From NCBI GenBank assembly GCA_024336345.1, contig JANFOG010000003.1, forward strand, positions 2,486,501 to 2,550,500: DNA of 64,000 bases, written 5' to 3'. Within the stretch, counting starts at the first letter, position 1, and every line of letters begins with the position of its first letter. The translations under genes were made by a program, and so were the position numbers. The notes under the pieces are model-generated. The model saw only the letters and a program-made list of their open reading frames with translations, was not told the origin of the DNA and did no database searches. Positions 1 to 13,399 of the stretch are shown here, one piece after another. Source of the DNA: Mariannaea sp. PMI_226 (lineage: Eukaryota > Ascomycota > Sordariomycetes > Hypocreales > Nectriaceae).

Positions 1-3000
1 ATCACCTCTGAATCGTAGTGTCCGCTCGGCTCAGGGCCCCCTCCCCCCACCTCCGCCTTTCCCTTCAGAGATGGTGGTGATTCGTACCTCGTCTCCGACC
101 GGGGCTATGGAAAAGTCGACGCCCATCTTGCCTGTCGTGCGAGTAATCTGTAGACTACATCACCGCACCGTTGGTTGGAAACATCTAGGCGGGTAGATGG
201 GCGGGGAAGCGGTCAAGAGGCATAACTCCCAGATTAGCGCTCTCAATTGACTGAATGATCATCGCCGCCGTCTCAGCCCCGTTGTACGAAGTAGACCCCA
301 TCTGTACGGAGCACGAAGTCTGGACGAGTCTGACATTGACCAGCAGCGTCAAGGTAAGGTACCCGACGGTCCCCACAGCCGCCATGGGGGAATTTCAAGG
401 TGGGAAAAGAGGGAAAAAGAAAAAATAGAGGTCCCCTTGAGACATGCAGACGACAACTCTCCTCTACACCTTGGTTCTATACTTTGTGCATGCATACATG
501 CAGTAATCTGTACACACGCAAACATTGGGGCTAATTATCCCATGCGAGCCAGGCAGGACTACTCCTTTCCTGGGCTCTTCCTATATCACGTACAAAAGCT
601 TTACCTGTCCAGCCCGGTCCAGAGGCCGGCAAAGAGATTGACACCTACCTCACAGGATGATTCAACCGGGGGCTCCTGATTAACACTCCGGTCTGGACTG
701 TGAGTCTCGCTGCTGCCGGGTGACTTGGGCACAGGAAACGGGCCGGGCTGAATGAGGGTGAGAATGGCTTGTAAGAGGTCGATTTCTGCAATGGGGTAAA
801 AGGGATGGGTGGAGGTGACGAGAGCCAAAGTGAGGTGAGACGAAGCAGCACCAAGGATGTGATGTGAGTGTGCGAGGTACAACATGCTCCTGCTCGGACC
901 AGGCGTCCGGTGTGTCCCAGGTCGAAAGTCGAGTATCCAAGCCAGCGGATACCTTGGCCGAGACTTTCTGGTGCCGCTTTCATGCCGGGATGAACATGGG
1001 GGAGGGGCCGGAGGTGGAAGCCCGTCTTTCGTTGAAATCGCTGGCCGCCGCTTGCCGTCGGCTTCCCATCGACAGCAGATCAGGCATAATAGGGAAAACA
1101 GCACCACGCCTCGCATACACACCTTTCCAGTGCAAATCCACCAGGGCGTGTACAGTATAGAACAGCTATCACCCAAGGTTTGAGTCTTGTTCATATGCAG
1201 TCGTCTCCTTGATAGAAACTTTTCCGTTCGCAAGACAGAAAATTCAATGCGTAACCACAGCTTTTTGGTCCTACTGAAGCACGACTCCTAGACATTAGCA
1301 ATCTAATTAACTCCCAAACTCATAATCTGACCTCCCTTCGTCAAGTATGGAGCACAGCAGTGGTGAGACAAGTACAGAGTTACAGCACATGCATGTATGA
1401 TCAGAGAGCGTGGGGTTAATTCGCCATTTTCTTTGCTTTTTCAACATTTCTCTTCGTATGGTGCGCCTATGGCATCCTGTACCCCCAAATCCTACCATAC
1501 ATACAGAGTAGTATGTATTCAGCTCTTCGCATCCACTGGCGAGTCTTAGTGCTGCTAATTATGTATGTCCCTGCTGACAAGGCCCTGTCGATCAAAAACC
1601 CCGGCCAAGTCCTTTGGTAGTTAGTGTGCAGTTTAATGCATTCTTTTTGCACACGACTAAGTCATACTCACGTTGTCTTGTTTTGCTTTAGTTAGGTACG
1701 GTGTCCTCTGTAACAGGAATATGAAGACAGCTATTACTCCGTAGCCTTTTAGGCCTTCGTTTCGTAGCCTTTGCTTCCCCCCGTTTGCCAATTGGCTGTG
1801 GTTGAGCCGCGTGGTCGTAGCCAGCATCTAAGGCAAGGTACCTCAAGGCTGCAGCTACATGGTGCCCATGCTGAGATGCAATCATGGACGGACACAAGTA
1901 GTCCAAAGCTCGCAATGTACTTGGTATTGTGGTTTGACTTCATCCTATCCAGGTCCTCCTGTTATTATTGGCATTAATAAATCGTTCCCTTTCCTCTTCT
2001 TCGTTTTTTTTCTGCTTCTGCTTCTGCTTCTGCTTGGTTACGAAATGGGGCGCTGAAGCCTGTATGACAAGATTCAAGAGGAGGTTTGCTGGCAGGCTAC
2101 CTCAACAACCAAAGAAGGAGATATATGAGAAAGTACCTACTGTAGCAAGGTACCTACCATGCCGCCTACTGTATGTCTACTCCGTACATCCGTCCAGCAT
2201 GAAGCAATTGCGATAACCGAGGATCCGCGTCTCATCTCCATGTCCATGTCCATGTCCATGTTCATTGATCTCCAACTTTTTATTTCAACCTTGGCCTGCC
2301 GTGACCCTGATGTGGAGAGCAGGACGCCATGCATATTCATGTTTCTTGCTCCAGGCGGCTCACGAGTACCCCAACATGGTAATTAATCTGCAATCCGTAC
2401 TCTGCGTAAGTAAGGTAGTCTGTGCCACGGACTGTCGTTACAGAACACCCACAAAACACCCTGGTCAATCCCGGCGGCTGTTTTCCCACCCAGGACCCTG
2501 TTGGGTCAGATCTGAACTATCAATTGCTATAGTACAGTACTCTCAGCTTGACCCTAGTCGACTGCATCGATGGATTGACAACCTCTGCCCAAAAGCAAGT
2601 GCTGATATTCTCCATTGGGAAGTCCTTCGGACCTTTTGACGAGTTATGCACTTCTGGAGACCCCTTCACTACTCCTATCAATCGAACCATATTTACCATT
2701 CAAGCTGGCTTGGAGGCGAGATGAGTTTGTAAGCTGCTTGTACTTCTCTCAAAAGCCTTGGCAGTTTCTCTCATGCTAATATTAAAACAGAACTACCTTC
2801 TTCCTGATGGCGATATAGTTAAACTACCTGGAAGCTCCTGTTTGTACATATTGCAGCGGTCCAGTTCACGCCCTCCCTCGTCCCCGATTCATTTCCTGCA
2901 TGGCAGCTCCGTATGTGATCTTGTTGCTATCGAGCTGCTTACCGCCCCTGCTGAATGGGTTGCCTGCTGGGATATTGCTTGGGGCAGAGCACTCGTCATG

Positions 3001-4729
3001 CCCCAGTGCCACAGAAACCGTCCAACTGTTTGCGCTGATGCGCGTCGAATCTGGGGGTGTGCGCATACCCGGACTGGAGAGCCACATACGCAGTGCATAG
3101 TAGACTACAGTAGATGCTGGACGTATTCGTATCTTATGTAACTTATTGCGTTCTAGGCAGCTGAGTGCGCTCATCGTTGCTTTTTCTATTGTTTTGCTTT
3201 TGCACTATAATGAAAAAACCATCATGCGCTTTGTCATGCGTGGCGGTCCGTCCTGTCAATCTAACCATACGTCGTCCATGGCTGCACCCACCAGCACTTT
3301 TTCTCCGACCCCAATGCAACCTTGTGCTGTGCTATCGCACTACTTACATATCCGCGTTGTATCCATCTTCACCGTCCACGTTTATTTACTTTCTAGCAGG
3401 CTAAATCAAGCCATCCTATTCGACTCGCCATCCTCGGCTGTCTCGTTGGGAGGTCTTCAACCCCTCACCTGATCCTTCTCCCCGGATTTCTGTCATGCAA
3501 TCAAGATGCAGTGGCGGTCTGGGAATAACTATCTGCTGTCAAGTCGCGCCTTGCGCCTCGCGCGCCTTCTTGCCCCCCTGCTCAGATGGGTACACTTGGT
3601 ACTATTGCTATCCAGATATATCTCGCGAAATATGAGATGATCTCTCTTATTTGAGATGAGATGCTGCAGGAGGACCAGAGACAGGAAACCAAAACATAAA
3701 CCGTATTAATGGGATGAGAATAATAACTAGATCAACCTGTCTCTGGTCCCAGAAAGCTGCTTGTTACTTTTCCTTTCTTTTTCGTACATCCGCCCCTTTT
3801 GACTGCAGTAATAAGTGATGCTCTCCGGGGCCCCGGACGACGTCCACAGTGGTTCCTCGCCACATGGATCGATATAGTGTATAGTGTGGAGGTGTAGCGA
3901 AGGGCTGAAGAAAGCGCGTAGTCTTGCTTGAAATATATTGCTTTTCTTGATTGACTGTGTAACTTATCCTTGCTAATATTAGTTTCCTCGAATCCTTGTG
4001 TAGAACCTTGAATGGAATAATAGATTGGTCTGCCTGAAAGCCAATATCACAGATCATCAGAGAGATAAGGTGGGGGTACTGTGCAAGATATCTATGGATA
4101 GTATTTACAGCAAGTAAACTATCCAACATCACCGACTTCATCCATACCTGGCTCTCCATCTACTTGGCACATGGCGCATCCAACACACCCTTCGAGCAGC
4201 ACCCTGCATAAACCTCCAGCCAAGCTCTCCTTTGTCCTTCATTATTTCTAAAGCCCAAAGGTTGAATTGTACTCAAATCGGCAGCCCACCAGCCTGCTTC
4301 GTACCATCATACTGAGGACTTGGGGAGGGGAAGAGAAGAGGGGGGGTGGCAACTCGCCATTTCTTCCATCGCCGACCCCGGGACGCCTCCCGGCGGCGGC
4401 AGCGGTCTCTTCTCGGGTGGGTTGCGGGCCAGATGTTGTGCGTTGGACGGAGTAGATACTTCGCACATCACTGAAACTACCTCCTGCGACCACTCGTTCG
4501 ACCTTCTCCGCCTAGCCCATACAAGAGGGAAATGGAGACATGGATACGGAGCGCTGGGGATGAGAAAACTTAGCTGCAGGAAAGCGGGACAGTGAGGACC
4601 CTAGGTTGCCTTGGCCGAGATGTCCAACTGGCCCCTCATCCACCTACTGGGTCTCGAACATCGACATCGAAACACCGCGGACGGGTATTTACATTATGTA
4701 TTATGTATCTACAGGGTCGTTGTATCGTA
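1..4729. other. Left-end stretch without a supported gene
   Basis: No open frame here is long, domain-bearing or joinable into a convincing spliced gene. A short minus frame at 185-385 starts with a hydrophobic stretch but stops without a clean continuation to the edge. A small tandem of the hexamer TCCATG lies near 2238-2262. The AGGTACCT-type palindrome occurs at 1835-1844 and 2147-2156. The right part (about 4200-4729) is probably 3' flank of the transporter gene that ends at 4730. Confidence 0.5.
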
Positions 4730-7678
4730 TCAAGACTTCGCGTATCTGCTCTTGGATCTAATCTTTTTGCCGTACCGGAAGAAGAGGTAGGGAAATGGCA
4801 TCATGACAAGAGTCAAAAATGCTAGGAGGGACGACGCCCAGTGGTAGTTCAATCTGTCGTACATCTGCGTCCCGAACAAGGGAAAAGCAGCTGGATTGGG
4901 AACAAAACCCCCCTGCGTTAGCATTCATCGTATGTCTTGTGTCAGGTGCATTGTGGGAAGTGTCTAGACTTTTGATTGCCAGCCTCCCAGATGCTTGGAT
5001 GAGCTCATCTCTTCCCATCTAGACCACCAGCAGCCATGTGGGTACCCCACTGACCGGACACGAAGTGGGAGAGCAAGACGGCCGCCCACGGCGGTGAACG
5101 AAGATGGGTGGTGGACAGAGGGAATATAATGAGGGAGGTATAGGGCCATATGAGGAATGGGGTGTGAGGAGGCTGGACAGGGAAGAACGGAAGGGAAAAG
5201 CGGAAAGGAAGGCAAGAGGAATATCTTAAACTCACCAGCAAACGCACAACGCACGAATGCATTGGCGGCCAAGGCGCTCGCGGCGTACAGCGGATAAGCA
5301 TCCACCTATTGGCAGCATTAAGTCAGCACTGTCTCTTATACGGCACGGGCGCTGTCCCCCCCCTCTCCCTTGATGGCCTATGCGTCTTCCCAACCATCTG
5401 GGTTACGCAGAGTACGATGAAGAGGAGGGGAGCATGGATTGGCAACACATTGGTATATGTGCATATCATGTGTCCAGAGTGACAGGGGAGGAGGGGGGGA
5501 AGGGGGGGATATGCTCACCAAAAACGTAAAGATACCGCTAAAAACGAAGAGAGTTCTGTTTTTGAGGCATGCAGAGGTTAGTAAAAGATGGTTCGATGCA
5601 TAGAGAAGCAAACGATACGAGATTCAGAGCGAAAGTGGAGCGACGGCATAGTGAGCGGCAATCACCAAGATGTGATTACAGGCGAGCTGAGAGTTAGGAG
5701 GGCCGGGGATCCTAGAGAGCGTAGGCTTTCAAATGTATGACAACAGGAAGACCAAGTTACGTCTTGTCTTGCATGGCTTGGTCACACAAGTACTCTCAAA
5801 GGGGGCTTTAGTTCTCTCCAGCTGATGATTTCAAGGTACGTGTTGACAAGGAGGTATTCGCTCCCACTTAAGACCAATCGATCGTGGGAAAGGCCAAGGG
5901 TATGAGATTCACCATTGCTCTTCGCGTGCACATGCATATTCATATAGCTCAAGGAAAGACAAGAAAAGAAAAAGACTTACCCTGCTCCAAAGAGGGCAGA
6001 TCCGATAATGGGCACAATCCAGTGTACCCAGGGGTAGCAAGACCAGCCAAAGATGAAAATGCCAACGGGGACGAGGACAGAACCCAGGATGGCAGGCGGC
6101 AGGCGAAACTCGGGCTCGCTGGCTCCCTCGACGCCCGTCTCGGCACTGAGCTTCTCCGTCAGTCGGGTGCGGATACGGTAGAAAAAGGGGTCCATGGCGG
6201 CGGCGAAGAGCATGCCGATGAGAATTCCCAAGAAGGTGAGGCCACTTTGCCACAGGTTGAAGCCGTAGATGTTGCGGAAGACGAGGGGGAATGCGCCGAA
6301 GAAAAGGTAGAGGATGCCCAGAAGGATAGCGGAGAAGATGCACAAGTTCAGACACATGGGCTCGAAGATCAGAAGCTGGAAAGGCCGGAGGAGAGAGTGG
6401 CCTACAGCACTGAGAACCGATCTTTTAACCTTCTCACTGGGTGCGAACCATCGATCGTCCGAACTCTCTTCTCGAAGTTTTTTGGCCTTGTTTCTTAGAA
6501 GGACAGGATCTGTATCATACCGATGTTAGTAAAACCAATGCTGATTGCTTTTTCGATATATAAATATAGATCATTTCTGAGAGTTGAGAGAACAGAAAAT
6601 CGGCAAAGGAAAAAAAAAAAAACACTTACGATACGTCTCTGGCACGAAGAAGGTGATGCACAGCATAATGGCGAAGGACCAAATCAACAGGATATAGTAT
6701 GTCCACCGCCAATCGACGTTGTAGTTGATGAAGCCACCGACGACAGGTCCAATCGAAGGGCCAGTAAAGGGAGCCAGCGAAAACATCAGCATAGGCGCCT
6801 GGAGCTCATGACGAGCAAACAAGTCGCCCACAGTGCCACCAGACACGGCGAGAAACGCACTGCCGGAGAACCCATCGAGGAATCGACTGACCAGCATGGT
6901 TGCAATATTCTTAGCCACGGCCTGAGGAATGATCCAAATGACGAACATGAACCACGAAACGAGATAGATTGGTCGTCGGCCATAGAATTCGCTCAGAGGA
7001 CTTAGGAGCATGGGGCCGAGACTGATACCAAGGACGAATAGGGACAGGCCCAGGACTGAAACGATTCGTGAGTTGCCGAATTCGGCCTCCATTTGCGTGT
7101 AAGTTGATGCATATATCGAACTTGAGCTTGTTCTGTTTTCAAGGCGTCAGCGTTCTGGTCGTTATTCTGTGCTATTGTCGATTCAATGTCTTCAAAAGAA
7201 AGAAGCTGAAACTGAATTGGCTCAGACCATCGTAACGGCCGATGTGAAAGCTCCCAGAGGTAATCATGATACGCATCAATTAAGCAAGAAACTGGGATTG
7301 GGCATGAGGGCAGTGCTGTGATAAGAACGCAACTTACACGCAAAAACTTGCCATAGAGACAATGGTAACAATCAGCCATTTCCTGCCTTTGTTGAAGCTG
7401 CGTGGACACAAGGGATCTTCGTCGCCATTGTCCCAGCCAACTTCGAAAGGATCCTTCTCGGGCTCTGGCACTTGCATCTCGTCCTTTGAGCCCCCGCTAG
7501 GGTCATCACAGCCATAGCCGTTCTGTGAGCGAGCCCGGCTCAGGGTCTCCGAGGTGGATGGACGTGAACCTGCAGCTGAGGGCCGTCGAGCGTCGGAGAT
7601 GATGGGGGAAAAGAAGTTACCAGGCTCGTCAGGGAAGTCACCGGACTGGGTTGACGCCTTTTCTATATCCGTGTCCAT
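4730..7678 (-). CDS. MFS transporter, DHA1 (drug:H+ antiporter) type
   Basis: The predicted product is a plasma-membrane proton-coupled exporter of the DHA1 group, which in fungi moves drugs, polyamines or small metabolites; the substrate cannot be read from sequence. Six exons join in phase: 7678-7338, 7120-6630, 6509-5981, 5555-5519, 5305-5236 and 4890-4730, giving 542 residues. An acidic cytosolic N-terminus leads to the first membrane segment ([14 protein letters not shown]). The DHA1 motif A is seen as [14 protein letters not shown] and the antiporter motif C as [14 protein letters not shown]. The family signature [13 protein letters not shown] spans the second splice. The C-terminal half ends with [20 protein letters not shown] and a basic tail. 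The start was taken at 7678 because the protein begins there in the usual way; an in-frame ORF extends to 7774 with ATG. Introns of 213-425 nt and a 37-nt exon are unusual for this family. The exon chain is well supported because each join restores a conserved motif. Confidence 0.88.
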
Positions 7679-9556
7679 GGTTGATGGAAGAGTTGCGGGT
7701 TGAGGAAAATTTGCAACTATCCAGTCCAACGAGAGAAAGGAAAAGCGGAATTCTCTGGCATCAATGTCACTCACTCAAGGTCGAGGAGGTGGATTGGGCA
7801 GAGGTCTGCAAGGCGGCCTGGGGGGATGAAGTGAAAACAAGAAAACGAGAAGGACTGGAAGTTACGAGTATAGTTAGAACGGATTGGTAAGTAGGAGGAC
7901 GGCCAGTCGTTAGGGTAGTGTCTAGTTAGAAACCGATCTTGGTGCAGTTGATCGAGTTTTGTATGACTCGGTATCGAGATTGCAATGGGAATCTCTGACG
8001 CCCTTCGATAATGACATGGACGTTACGAAAGACAACAACAACATAGTGATAATTATACCCTGACCGCAGCAGAAGTCCGAAAACAAACGAAAGGCTCTTA
8101 CTAAGTAATAAACCTCCGTGGAGCGTGGGGGGGGAGTCTACCCTGCCTACCATGTGCTGCACACGTACTAATTACTCCATCGCCGCAAGCATGAATTACT
8201 AAGAGGACTACCGCACCATACACGGCAACCTAGGAAACGGTTGGTTTATCCAGCACTCCATCACACTCGCTCAGATGACACCAACAAAGTACGAGATTTG
8301 CAAGAAACTGAAGTGGGTGCGTGGAACCCATCCAAACTCTTCCTCCTATCCCTGGGGCCTAGGACCAGCGGCAAATTTGCATGGCTCGCCGGTGAGCCCA
8401 CAGTATGGTCGACTATTACATGGCAAATGGAGGGAACTTACCGGTATTAGGATAGGCTTCGGAGCTTAGGCGACGAGCCCGGCCGTCAATCATCCAAGTT
8501 TCCCAAGCCGCCATCTTCGGGAATAAGTCGCCTCAGGAGCGCCTTGTCTCCGGGGGTTTGACTTTCGGGCCCAAGTGCTGTTCGCGAAGACGCGAGCCGG
8601 CTTATTAGCATCTGTATAAGCACTTTGTATTATTAACAATGCACAGGGCGTTGCAACCATTTGCAGTGTAGTTAGTAGATGATGATCTAACCCTCTATAG
8701 AGTAACGTTATGCCAATCCTAGGCCGGCTTGACGGATGCTAAGTATATTCACCTCTAGTGAATCCCTCATTTTATTTATTGAATTATTAGTACGTCCTTC
8801 AATTGCTATTTTATCCTTGTTTGATCAATGTTTATCAATCCTAGGCACCCTTCTGCGCCCTCTTCTCTCTTTCGTCATGAGTACCTTGAAGGGAAAACAT
8901 CTAAACAATCTGCTTACAGCCAGTCTCACCGACGGGCCGATCCTCTCTTGTACGACAATCAGTAGCTAGTGGATGAGGGCTTATTCAACGGTTCAGCCGC
9001 TGCCGCTCTGACGTCACTCGGATCCGAGATCTCGGAGCGACGGTCTTTTCGCATTCTTGACTGTGGAAGAAAAAGATTCTTCTCGTGTCTGAACATGCTA
9101 TTCTTACGTATCGTGATCGTTAGTGCATCTTCCATGATTCTTGTTATACGATCTACTGTTAGATTGTACCCATCTATGTTCCATCTAGGCATTGAACATC
9201 GAACAGTCCAATTTTGTCTGTCAATCATGCATCTTCATATTTGATAATAACCCGGATCCCTTCTTGATCCTGTATCTACCCTATGCTTATCCGTGTACTC
9301 GCAGGTTTGCCTAAAACTCACGCAAGTATAGATCTATATAGTACAGCAAAAGAAAAGGAAAAAAAATCAAATCAAATCAAATATCCGAACCCTTCCCAAT
9401 ACAACGCTGTGTCCATATCGCTCCGCGATCACCCGTATTTCCATTTAGGCTGTGTAGCCACCAACGCCAAAATAAGATACCGTAATCACAATGAAGAAGA
9501 AACATGTCAAATATTGTCTCAACAAAGCCAATGCAGAAATCATTGCCACTCTCCTT
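7679..9556. other. Intergenic region: MFS promoter side and exgD 3' flank
   Basis: The part adjoining 7678 should contain the transporter promoter. From about 8600 to 9300 the sequence is AT-richer and holds several short overlapping open frames on both strands (8736-8969, 8959-9244), none with a recognisable domain. No terminal repeats or transposase motifs were seen. Confidence 0.5.
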
Positions 9557-11711
9557 CTAGTAGCCTTCGGAAAGTTTCGAAAAGTCGGGAATATCGGCCT
9601 CGCTGCAGTTAAACTTGCGGTTGTACGCCTTGTCCGGCAACACTCCCGCCTTCAGCCCAGTTTGATAACTCCACTGATACGCCTCCTCCGTCTTCCACGT
9701 CCAGTACCACCATCCCCAACCCTTCTCGAAGCTGTACATCTGCGCCTCGGCGAATGTCAAGAGAAAGGCTTTGTAGTCGCTGCCCCAGTCGCTTGGCGCC
9801 GCATTGGCCTTGTCGCATACGCACTGGCTGTTTTTGGTCGGACACCGAGGTGTTAGCACCGACGTGTTGGATTGGCCGGTATCGTACGTGCCCTCCCACC
9901 GGTTGCCCCAGCCAACTCCAGTCAGGAACTTGGCGCAGTCTGTGTCTGCTTGCGACCACTCGGCGATAATAGTTGGGCCGTAGCCTGTGCTCGTGTCGAG
10001 GCTCTGCTCTGTTTGGTCTGTCCACCCATCGCACGCATACGAAATCTTCTCCTTGTGCGTGTAGTCGATCTGATTCTCGTTGAAAACGACGTATTGGTGT
10101 ACATCCAGCACGAGGTCATCGTGCCCAGTCATCTTGCCTTGCCAATTGTCGAGGCCCATAAAACCGTCGCCGAACACAACGAGTGCCTTGATCCCGTTCG
10201 CTTTCACCTTGGAGTAGGCTGTTTCGGTCCAATTGATAACAGCGTTGGTATCCAAGAAAGTCATCCGCGGCTCGTTGGCCAAGCCGTAGTGCGAGATGAC
10301 ATGTTTGTATCGATCCTGGGCGAAAAACTTGGACAACCGGTCGTGAATGTCCAACGCCCGCTGGGCATTGGTTGCGCCGTCTGTCCCGTTCAACCACCCA
10401 ATAGTCCCCCATCGGCCACTGTGGTTCCATCCGTTCTGACTTCCAGGGAGGCCGTGCAAATCTAAGTTAACACGAAGGCCGTACTTGCGAGCCCATTCGA
10501 TTCCTCGAAGTAGGTACCGCCATGATGTCCGGAAGAGGTAGGGATCCGTGTCGTAAGTCTGTACAGCCCAGTACGAAAAGCCAATCCGGACATGGTCGAG
10601 CCCTGCCGCCGCGATGCTTTTGAAGTCATCCTCGGTAATAAACGATGCGTAGTGATTCTCGAGGGTGTCCGGACCATCAGATCCAAGATGCTGCATCAAC
10701 GTATACTCGTCAACAACGCCTAGGTGCGTATTGTAGTTGAAGAGAGACGGCGTAATAAACGGCTCGAGATATAACCATCCCCCTATACACACACCACGAG
10801 CTGGTCGGTCAGCATAGGAGCCCCAGCCCTTGTTGAGAGGTGGCACATTATCATTGGCCCGCGCTGAATCGTCCCAATCTGAGTAAAGACCCATGATAGG
10901 TAGACCGCCCACCGTTTCGTTGGTAAATGTGGTGTTGAAATCCGTCGTCGATTTCCAGGTCCAGGGATCGAGGTATGTGTTTTGCCATTTGATCGGTATG
11001 TCCTTATGTTTCTCGCCATCCAAACTTGAATCATCCCCTGAGTCCGAATTGCTAGAACCACCATCTTTCTTTTTGTTTTTGCTGACAACAACTGCCACTA
11101 CAGTAATGATGATGATCAAGAGGACGATGCTGCATCCCAAGATAATCCCTAGTATCATTTGTTAGCTCCGACCAATTCATTCTTCAGCATCATCGCCACC
11201 TACAAAGCTTCTTCTTGCTTTTTTTTGGTTTCTGCGCTTGGTAGTAGTCCTTTTCTCCAAGGCTGTCGTCACTCCATCGGTTGATTCCTCCTCTCATACC
11301 AGACACCCTTCCCTCCTCCGCCAGTGCACCGCTCACGACTCTCCGTTTCTTGTTCCGCGGCCTGTCCACTTCTTCATATTCCCTGTAATCTATTCGATCG
11401 GGTTTTCTTGGGCGGCGCGGTTGGCCTCCTCGTTCTGCCCGCTCTGCCCGTTGTGCCCTCTCTTCTAGTCGCGCTGCTCTCTCGGCTCGTTGTCTCTGTC
11501 TCTCGTTTTTTCGATTGAGTTCATTCAGAGCTCCCGCTGATAATGACTTAGAGCTCCTCTCTGCTCTGCTATCTTCCGAACCAGATACTGGTCTATGGCC
11601 CCCTTGCGACGACTGTTTCCTTCTGTGTCCACTCTTCCTCGACGAATGTCCTCGCTCTCGGTCTTGATGTCGATGTCCGCGCGACGGTCGTGATGACTCC
11701 CGCGGGGTCAT
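9557..11711 (-). CDS. exgD: Glucan 1,3-beta-glucosidase D (GH5 exo-1,3-beta-glucanase, type II membrane protein)
   Basis: The enzyme removes glucose from the non-reducing ends of 1,3-beta-glucan and acts in cell-wall remodelling at the outer face of the plasma membrane. Two exons (11711-11204 and 11148-9557) give 699 residues; the donor GTAGGT and acceptor CTAG restore the frame as KKKLWIILGC. Residues 1-170 are strongly charged (Arg, Lys, Glu and Ser rich) and cytosolic. A single membrane anchor follows at about 171-192, then a basic stop (KNKKK), a Ser/Asp linker and the GH5 barrel. The predicted acid/base is Glu462 in GLANEPRM and the nucleophile Glu566 in IIAEWSQ, both in the family positions. 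RGVCIGGWLYLEPFITPSLF is the typical entry motif. The start MTPRES at 11711 is preferred; another in-frame ATG lies at 11759. The gene is head-to-head with the BCKDH E1-beta gene. Confidence 0.93.
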
Positions 11712-12138
11712 GATGCTCGCTTCAATCGTACCGCACCGCTGGAATGCGAAGAGTCTCAAAAGTGGAATCGATCAAGCCAAATGCTCACTAGGGGAAACAA
11801 AATGATATCTCTCCATGTTCCACCAAAAAGGTGACGACGCCAGTGCCCAGTTTTTGCGACAAATTACCAAATCGGGCGATTCATGATGGGTCTTAGCGCA
11901 AATCGGCTGTCGGCCAGACAACAATCTTATCGATAGAGTAGGCTGGCAGCAGAGGCGACGATTGCCGTCATCCCCGCGAAGGCCGTGACAAGCCGAGCTT
12001 GACATCACCAGCGCCGAGGACAATTTGATCTTACTCCAGCCGGACGCAAAAGCATTGTCTGCCGCTGTTATTATAACCTTCTCTAGCTTTGCCTCTATCA
12101 TTGATTCTGCGCCGTGATTTCTGTGCGAAAGAACCGAC
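11712..12138. promoter_or_regulatory. Shared divergent promoter region between exgD and BCKDH E1-beta
   Basis: These 427 bases separate two start codons pointing away from each other, so both promoters must lie here or inside the 5' leaders. No clear TATA box or named factor site was recognised. An antisense frame at 11772-12140 has no protein features. Confidence 0.5.
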
Positions 12139-13399
12139 ATGAAGCCCTGTACAATTCGTCATTTGAAGAGGGCGTTGGCCCCTTCATCACTTGCTCGCCT
12201 TGCCTTGCCATCAACAAGATGCTACTCGACGCACCCTCCCAATGCCAAACTAAACCTCCCTATTGACTATTCTGCAACACCTCTGCTGGCTCATACCCCC
12301 CAATCTGCTCTAAATAACAAAGAGCTGCCCGAAGACGTCCGCAATGGAAGGACCCAGAAGATGAACCTGTTCCAGGCCATCAACGACGCGATGGGCACGG
12401 CCCTCGCTGAGGACGAGTCGGTCCTTGTCTTTGGCGAAGATGTAGCATTTGGTGGTGTTTTCAGATGCACGATGAAGCTGGCAGATACCCATGGCTCCGA
12501 CAGAGTGTTCAATACACCTCTCTCGGAACAAGGTATCATGGGTTTTGGTATTGGACTTGCCGCCGAGGGGATGCGACCCATCGCGGAGATTCAATTCGCC
12601 GACTATGTGTATCCCGCATTCGACCAGCTCGTCAACGAAGCCGCCAAGTTTCGATTCCGCGATGGAGCATGCGGTCGAAGTGTCGGGGGCTTGACGGTGC
12701 GGATGCCGTGTGGTGGAGTAGGCCACGGCGCATTGTACCATTCGCAATCGCCCGAGAGTCTATTTACCCATATTCCTGGGTTGAGAGTTATCATGCCCCG
12801 TTCTCCAGTCCAAGCCAAGGGTCTCCTCCTGGCCGCAATCCGCAGCAATGACCCATGTGTCTTCATGGAACCCAAAATCCTCTACCGAGCCGCTGTCGAG
12901 CAAGTCCCCATGGCTCCATACGAGCTACCACTATCAAAGGCTGAGGTTCTCAAAGAAGGCAAGGATGTTACCATCATCTCCTACGGCCAACCGTTGTATA
13001 CTTGCATGTCAGCCATTAAGCAAGCGGAGCAAGATCTTGGAATTTCTGTGGAACTTATCGATCTCCGGACGATCTATCCCTGGGACAAGGAGACAGTGTT
13101 CGAGAGTGTTCGCAAGACAGGACGTGTGATGGTTGTTCATGAGTCAATGGTCAACGCTGGTATTGGCGCTGAGGTTGCGGCGGCTATCCAAGAGGATTCC
13201 TCTACGTTTTTGCGACTAGAAGCGCCAGTAGCTCGAGTTGCAGGATGGAGTGTTCATACCGCCTTGATCTTTGAGAAGTTCACTCTCCCGGATGTTGCAC
13301 GTAAGTAAACCCAGGCTTAATTGTGATCCCATCGTCTCACTAACCGTGAACTTTTTTATAGGAATTTATGACAACATCAAGAAGCTAGTAGATTACTAA
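12139..13399 (+). CDS. BCKDHB: 2-oxoisovalerate dehydrogenase E1 component, beta subunit (mitochondrial)
   Basis: This is the beta chain of the thiamine-dependent E1 enzyme of the branched-chain 2-oxo acid dehydrogenase complex, which decarboxylates the oxo acids of Leu, Ile and Val in the mitochondrial matrix. Two exons (12139-13300 and 13362-13399) give 399 residues. The second codes only the end, RIYDNIKKLVDY, and the intron has a GTAAGT donor and a CTAAC branch point. Residues 1-about 35 are rich in Arg, Ser and Ala with no acids, as in a mitochondrial presequence. Family landmarks are KMNLFQAINDAM, LVFGEDVAFGGVF, FNTPLSEQGIMGFGIG, EIQFADYVYPAFDQ, GALYHSQSPESLF and the C-terminal PVARVAGWSVHTALIFEKF. 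The histidine of YHSQSPE and the Glu-rich cofactor region are present, so the protein looks intact. Confidence 0.95.

Noticed and set aside
185..385. Minus-strand frame with a hydrophobic N-terminus that might be the first exon of a gene leaving the left edge
   Set aside because: No domain, poor start context, and no splice join that opens a convincing frame in the remaining 184 bases.
3764..4159. A 131-codon minus-strand frame
   Set aside because: No recognisable family, no plausible splice partners, and AT-rich sequence in which such frames occur by chance.
8600..9250. AT-richer patch with overlapping short frames, considered as a decayed transposon
   Set aside because: No terminal inverted repeats, target duplication or transposase motif could be found by eye.
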